Source: Pseudomonadota bacterium (GTDB taxonomy: Bacteria > Pseudomonadota > Gammaproteobacteria > Arenicellales > Arenicellaceae). Taken from it: a DNA stretch of 26,386 nt. The DNA lies in assembly GCA_018660405.1 (NCBI GenBank), contig JABJKL010000040.1, positions 1 through 26,386 of the forward strand, in the 5' to 3' direction. Each line of letters starts with the position of its first letter. Position 1 is the stretch's first letter. Made by a program: the position numbers and the translations under genes. Under the pieces are notes generated by a model that did no database searches, was not told the origin of the DNA, and saw only the letters and a list, made by a program, of their open reading frames with translations. Shown piece after piece: positions 23,430 to 26,386 of the stretch.

Positions 23430-25978
23430 TCAACGGAAAACGACGACACCGTACAGCCCTGGTTCAATTCTTAGCGCCCGCTGCCGGCAATGGCTCGCAT
23501 GCCGTTGACGTGGCAATGATACCTGCGATTGCACTTAAAAGCGTTGAAGTGCTGCGTGATGGCGCAGCGGCCCAGTACGGCTCAGATGCAATCGCCGGTG
23601 TGATCAACTTTGAGCTAAAAGACGCCAACGAAGGCGGTGACGTTCAGGTTCAATACGGCGAATTTTACGATGGTGAATCCAGCGTTTACGCAGCCGCTAA
23701 TTTTGGCTTGCCATTAGGCGATAACGGCTTTGTAAACTTCAGCATTGAACGCACAGATAATGATGCCCTGTCACGAGGTGTGCAACGACCGGACGCGCAG
23801 GCACTGGAAAACGCCGGTGTACCAGGCGTCGGTGCAGATGCCCCGTTTGGTGAATCGCCGCTAGCACAAACCTGGGGGCGTCCGCAGACAGAAGCTACCC
23901 GGTTGTTTATCAATTCCGGAGTGGAACTCGCTAATGGTTCAGAGCTCTACGCGTTCGGTAACTACGCCGATACCGATGGGCGCACCCGCTTTTTTTACCG
24001 ACCTCCAACGCATTCCACCATCGCGGCACTTGGCCTGCAAGCTCAGCTACCCGGCGGATTCACGCCATTTCTTGATGGCGCACAGGAAGACCTGAGCGCG
24101 GTTTTTGGGTTAAGAGGTGAGTTTGCTAACGATATGATTTACGACTTCAGCGTCGGCTATGGTAAGAACGAACTCGATTACACACTAAATAATACGCTTA
24201 ATCCTGGTCTAGCTTTGGTCAATGGCCAGGCTCAGCGAGACTTTGATGTTGGCGGTTATGAGCAGGAAGAAATCAATCTGAATGCGGATTTCTCCAAGCA
24301 GCTTGGCGACAACCTGTATCTCTCGTTTGGTGGTGAATGGCGCGAAGAAAGCTTTGCCGCTATCGCCGGAGAACCTAACGCGGTAGTAAACGGCCAGCAG
24401 ACCTCAGGATTTCGGGCACCAACCGGTACTGACATTGACACATTTAGTCGTGATAACTTTGCTGTCTACGTTGATGTTGAACACGATGTATCAGACGCCT
24501 GGTTAATGCAGTATGCTCTGCGCTACGAAGACTTCTCCGATTTTGGCAGCGTCCTCACCGGCAAGATCGCATCTCGCTTCACTGTTAGCGACTCGTTCAC
24601 CTTGCGCGGTGCAGTATCAACTGGCTTCCACGCACCTACACCGGGGCAAATCAATGTTCAAACCGTAATTACCACGTTTGATGGCAGAACTGGACTACAG
24701 GTTGAAGAAGGTCTGGTACGTTCCACCAGTGCCGCGGCACGAGCAGCCGGTGGCACGGAGCTCAAAGAGGAAGAGGCACTCAATTTTAGCCTCGGTTTTG
24801 CTGCGGCGCTTGGCGACAACTTTAGTCTGACTGTAGATGGTTACCTGATTGAAGTCGATGATCGTATTTATCGCACCACTGATATCGCCGTTAATGACCC
24901 TCGTTTCGCCTCAGTATCGTTTTACACGAATGCTATCGACGTGGAAAGCAAAGGCATTGACGTTGTACTCAATGGCGATTTCGATTGGGGTGGAAACATG
25001 TCGACCAACCTGTCATTCGCCTACAGCTACAATAAAGTAGAAGTCACTGATCAGCGGTTGGTTTCTGGAATCCAGCCCGTCTCTGACTCAGTGGTAGAAG
25101 ATATTGAAAACAACTACGCTTTTGATCTGGATGCATTTGATACCCTGGTCAAGGCGTCTAATAACCCATCCAGGTTATTGGTGATTAACAGTCCTCACAA
25201 TCCGACCGGACAAATGCTCGATACCGGGTTTCTGGAAACACTCTCGGCTTACTGTCGTGAGAATAATATTTTCGTACTCAGTGACGAAATCTATTTTTTG
25301 GTGACCTACACCCGGCAGAAACATCAATCGATATCGAGCTTTTATCCAGAAGGTTCTTTCGTGCTGGGCGGCTTGAGCAAACACCTGTCAATCGGTGGAT
25401 GGCGTCTCGGTGTAGCTATTCTTCCAGATAATGAAATGGGTGCCCAGTTAATGTCAGCGCTACAAGTGATCGCCAGCGAAACCTGGTCGGCCGTATCAAG
25501 TCCACTTCAGTACGCTGCGATTACCGCCTACAGTAACGACGCTGAACTTGAAAAATACATTAGCGACTGTGCCCAAATTCACGGGCTACGCACGCGCCAC
25601 ATATACGAGAAACTGACCGCGCTGGGAGTACGTTGCACTCCGCCAATCGGGGCATTTTATATGGTTGCCAACTTTGACCATTGGAAACCAGCACTCAAAA
25701 GCAAAGACATAACCACCTCCAAACAACTCGCAGAACATTTGCTTGAAGAATATGCTATCGCCAGCTTGCCTGCTGATGCGTTTGGAGTGCCTGAAACTGA
25801 GCTATCATTGCGTCTATCCACCAGCTATCTGGATTTTGAAACAGACACCGACGCCAGCAGAATATATGATCTATACAACGCGGGCGTGGCACCTGTAGAC
25901 TTTATGAACGAACCCAACCATCCTGCTATCGCAGCCGCCTTGGCGGCATTCGAGCGTTTTACCAAAAGCCTTGGTTGA
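23249..25978 (+). CDS. Chimeric ORF: TonB-dependent receptor fused in frame to an aminotransferase fragment
   Basis: A 909-codon uninterrupted frame. Residues about 1-140 are a TonB plug (RGMASDQTLVLVNGKRRH, EVLRDGAAAQYGSDAIAGVINF), and about 141-620 are outer-membrane barrel strands. After NNY (to residue 623, base 25117) the sequence becomes class I aminotransferase to the end: NSPHNPTGQ, SDEIY, PLP lysine K711 in LSKHLSIGGWRLG, and RLSTSY. The GTG at 23249 is only the first in-frame start codon; the coding sense really runs upstream through the TonB box to a frameshift near 23156, so no signal peptide is attached. The receptor lacks its last barrel strands and the C-terminal aromatic residue, and the enzyme lacks about 150 N-terminal residues. 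It is most likely non-functional or an assembly chimera. Confidence 0.75.
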   Translation: MPVDVISGEDFSALGNTADITDNLKALIPSYTATPATADGSAFVRPVSLRGMASDQTLVLVNGKRRHRTALVQFLAPAAGNGSHAVDVAMIPAIALKSVEVLRDGAAAQYGSDAIAGVINFELKDANEGGDVQVQYGEFYDGESSVYAAANFGLPLGDNGFVNFSIERTDNDALSRGVQRPDAQALENAGVPGVGADAPFGESPLAQTWGRPQTEATRLFINSGVELANGSELYAFGNYADTDGRTRFFYRPPTHSTIAALGLQAQLPGGFTPFLDGAQEDLSAVFGLRGEFANDMIYDFSVGYGKNELDYTLNNTLNPGLALVNGQAQRDFDVGGYEQEEINLNADFSKQLGDNLYLSFGGEWREESFAAIAGEPNAVVNGQQTSGFRAPTGTDIDTFSRDNFAVYVDVEHDVSDAWLMQYALRYEDFSDFGSVLTGKIASRFTVSDSFTLRGAVSTGFHAPTPGQINVQTVITTFDGRTGLQVEEGLVRSTSAAARAAGGTELKEEEALNFSLGFAAALGDNFSLTVDGYLIEVDDRIYRTTDIAVNDPRFASVSFYTNAIDVESKGIDVVLNGDFDWGGNMSTNLSFAYSYNKVEVTDQRLVSGIQPVSDSVVEDIENNYAFDLDAFDTLVKASNNPSRLLVINSPHNPTGQMLDTGFLETLSAYCRENNIFVLSDEIYFLVTYTRQKHQSISSFYPEGSFVLGGLSKHLSIGGWRLGVAILPDNEMGAQLMSALQVIASETWSAVSSPLQYAAITAYSNDAELEKYISDCAQIHGLRTRHIYEKLTALGVRCTPPIGAFYMVANFDHWKPALKSKDITTSKQLAEHLLEEYAIASLPADAFGVPETELSLRLSTSYLDFETDTDASRIYDLYNAGVAPVDFMNEPNHPAIAAALAAFERFTKSLG
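25118..25978 (+). pseudogene. 5'-truncated class I/II aminotransferase (AspC-like fold)
   Basis: About 286 residues of a fold-type I PLP enzyme, the C-terminal two thirds of a usual ~400-430. Conserved PLP contacts are the Asn in NSPHNPTG, the Asp and Tyr in SDEIY, the Schiff-base Lys and the phosphate-binding Arg in SKHLSIGGWR, and the carboxylate-binding Arg in LRLSTSY. The large-domain N-terminal part, with the other phosphate-binding loop and the dimer arm, is missing. A glutamate dehydrogenase gene starts 34 bases after the stop, so the intact ancestor probably passed amino groups to 2-oxoglutarate with the dehydrogenase recycling glutamate. The substrate is not determinable. Confidence 0.75.
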
Positions 25979-26012
25979 TACAATCTTCCAAAACTACATC
26001 GGGTCGGCAAAA

Positions 26013-26386
26013 ATGAGTAAATCAGTAGAACGGGTTGACGATGGTGATTTCCTTTCTTCGGTTGAAAAAACCTTTAATGAGGCGGCTAAACTAACCGGCA
26101 TTTCAGATGATCTGCGGGATAAAATTCGAGTTTGTAACTCCACGTATATCGTGCGTTTTGGCGTTAGGCTGCGCGGGCGGTTGTATACCTTTACGGGTTA
26201 TCGAAGTGTTCACTCTGAGCATCGCGAGCCAGTAAAAGGCGGTATTCGCTATTCACCCCATGCCGACCAACAGGAAGTAGAGGCGCTGGCGGCATTGATG
26301 TCTTACAAATGCGCGCTGGTTGAAATCCCCTTTGGTGGCTCTAAAGGCGCGTTGGTAATCGACCCAAAGGAATGGGAGGAACACGA
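26013..26386 (+). CDS. Glu/Leu/Phe/Val dehydrogenase, probably glutamate dehydrogenase (partial, N-terminal)
   Basis: The first 124 codons of an oxidative deaminase of the GluDH family are visible, running off the window edge. VKGGIRYSPHADQQEVEALA and ALMSYKCALVEIPFGGSKGA are the substrate-binding region, with the conserved lysines of the glutamate dehydrogenase active site. The enzyme interconverts glutamate and 2-oxoglutarate with ammonia and NAD(P). The ATG at 26013 follows the aminotransferase fragment by 34 bases without a strong ribosome site. It is probably co-transcribed with it. Leucine dehydrogenase is less likely given the GGIRYSP and SYKCALVEIPFGG spelling. Cofactor preference cannot be judged because the Rossmann domain is outside the window. 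Confidence 0.9.
   Translation, partial: MSKSVERVDDGDFLSSVEKTFNEAAKLTGISDDLRDKIRVCNSTYIVRFGVRLRGRLYTFTGYRSVHSEHREPVKGGIRYSPHADQQEVEALAALMSYKCALVEIPFGGSKGALVIDPKEWEEH

Noticed and set aside
1..26386. CRISPR arrays, tRNA or rRNA genes, transposases, toxin-antitoxin pairs
   Set aside because: I looked on both strands and found none supported by the sequence.

Overview
The window looks like a chromosomal segment of a free-living gammaproteobacterium of moderate G+C. The evidence is the gene order metZ-purF-cvpA-dedD-folC-trpF-truA-fimV-asd, which resembles the Pseudomonas block, together with a smc-zipA-ligA cluster, a FimV polar hub protein and a FecI/FecR-controlled TonB receptor. A marine, non-enteric lineage is plausible, but I cannot name it. 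No tRNA, rRNA, CRISPR array or intact transposase was found.

Bases 1-10250 (minus strand, read right to left) hold a conserved housekeeping block. It runs asd, fimV, truA, trpF, folC, dedD, cvpA, purF, metZ, with metZ cut by the window edge. accD, normally between trpF and folC, is absent, and folC follows trpF after 22 bases. Bases 10431-10853 carry an unrecognised 140-aa plus-strand ORF. Bases 10873-17773 (minus) hold smc, zipA and ligA. They are packed end to end by a previously hidden 33-codon ORF that exactly fills the smc-zipA gap and lies over a 13-bp inverted repeat. ligA starts with TTG inside the zipA stop.

Bases 17999-20558 (plus) are a tight four-gene run. QueF (queuosine pathway) is followed by a PhyH-type Fe(II)/2-oxoglutarate dioxygenase, an FA2H-type di-iron fatty acid hydroxylase and a CDP-alcohol phosphatidyltransferase. 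The last three are joined by ATGA stop/start overlaps. They look like a lipid-tailoring and head-group module, and are the best candidate in the window for an undescribed pathway.

Bases 20710-26386 (plus) are a cell-surface signalling and uptake locus: an ECF sigma factor, its FecR partner, a 160-bp segment bounded by 11-bp inverted repeats, an STN/TonB-dependent receptor and the start of a glutamate dehydrogenase. The receptor is broken twice. There is a frameshift just before the TonB box, and its barrel is fused in frame to the C-terminal two thirds of a class I aminotransferase. Either the locus has suffered a real deletion, or the assembly is chimeric near base 25115.
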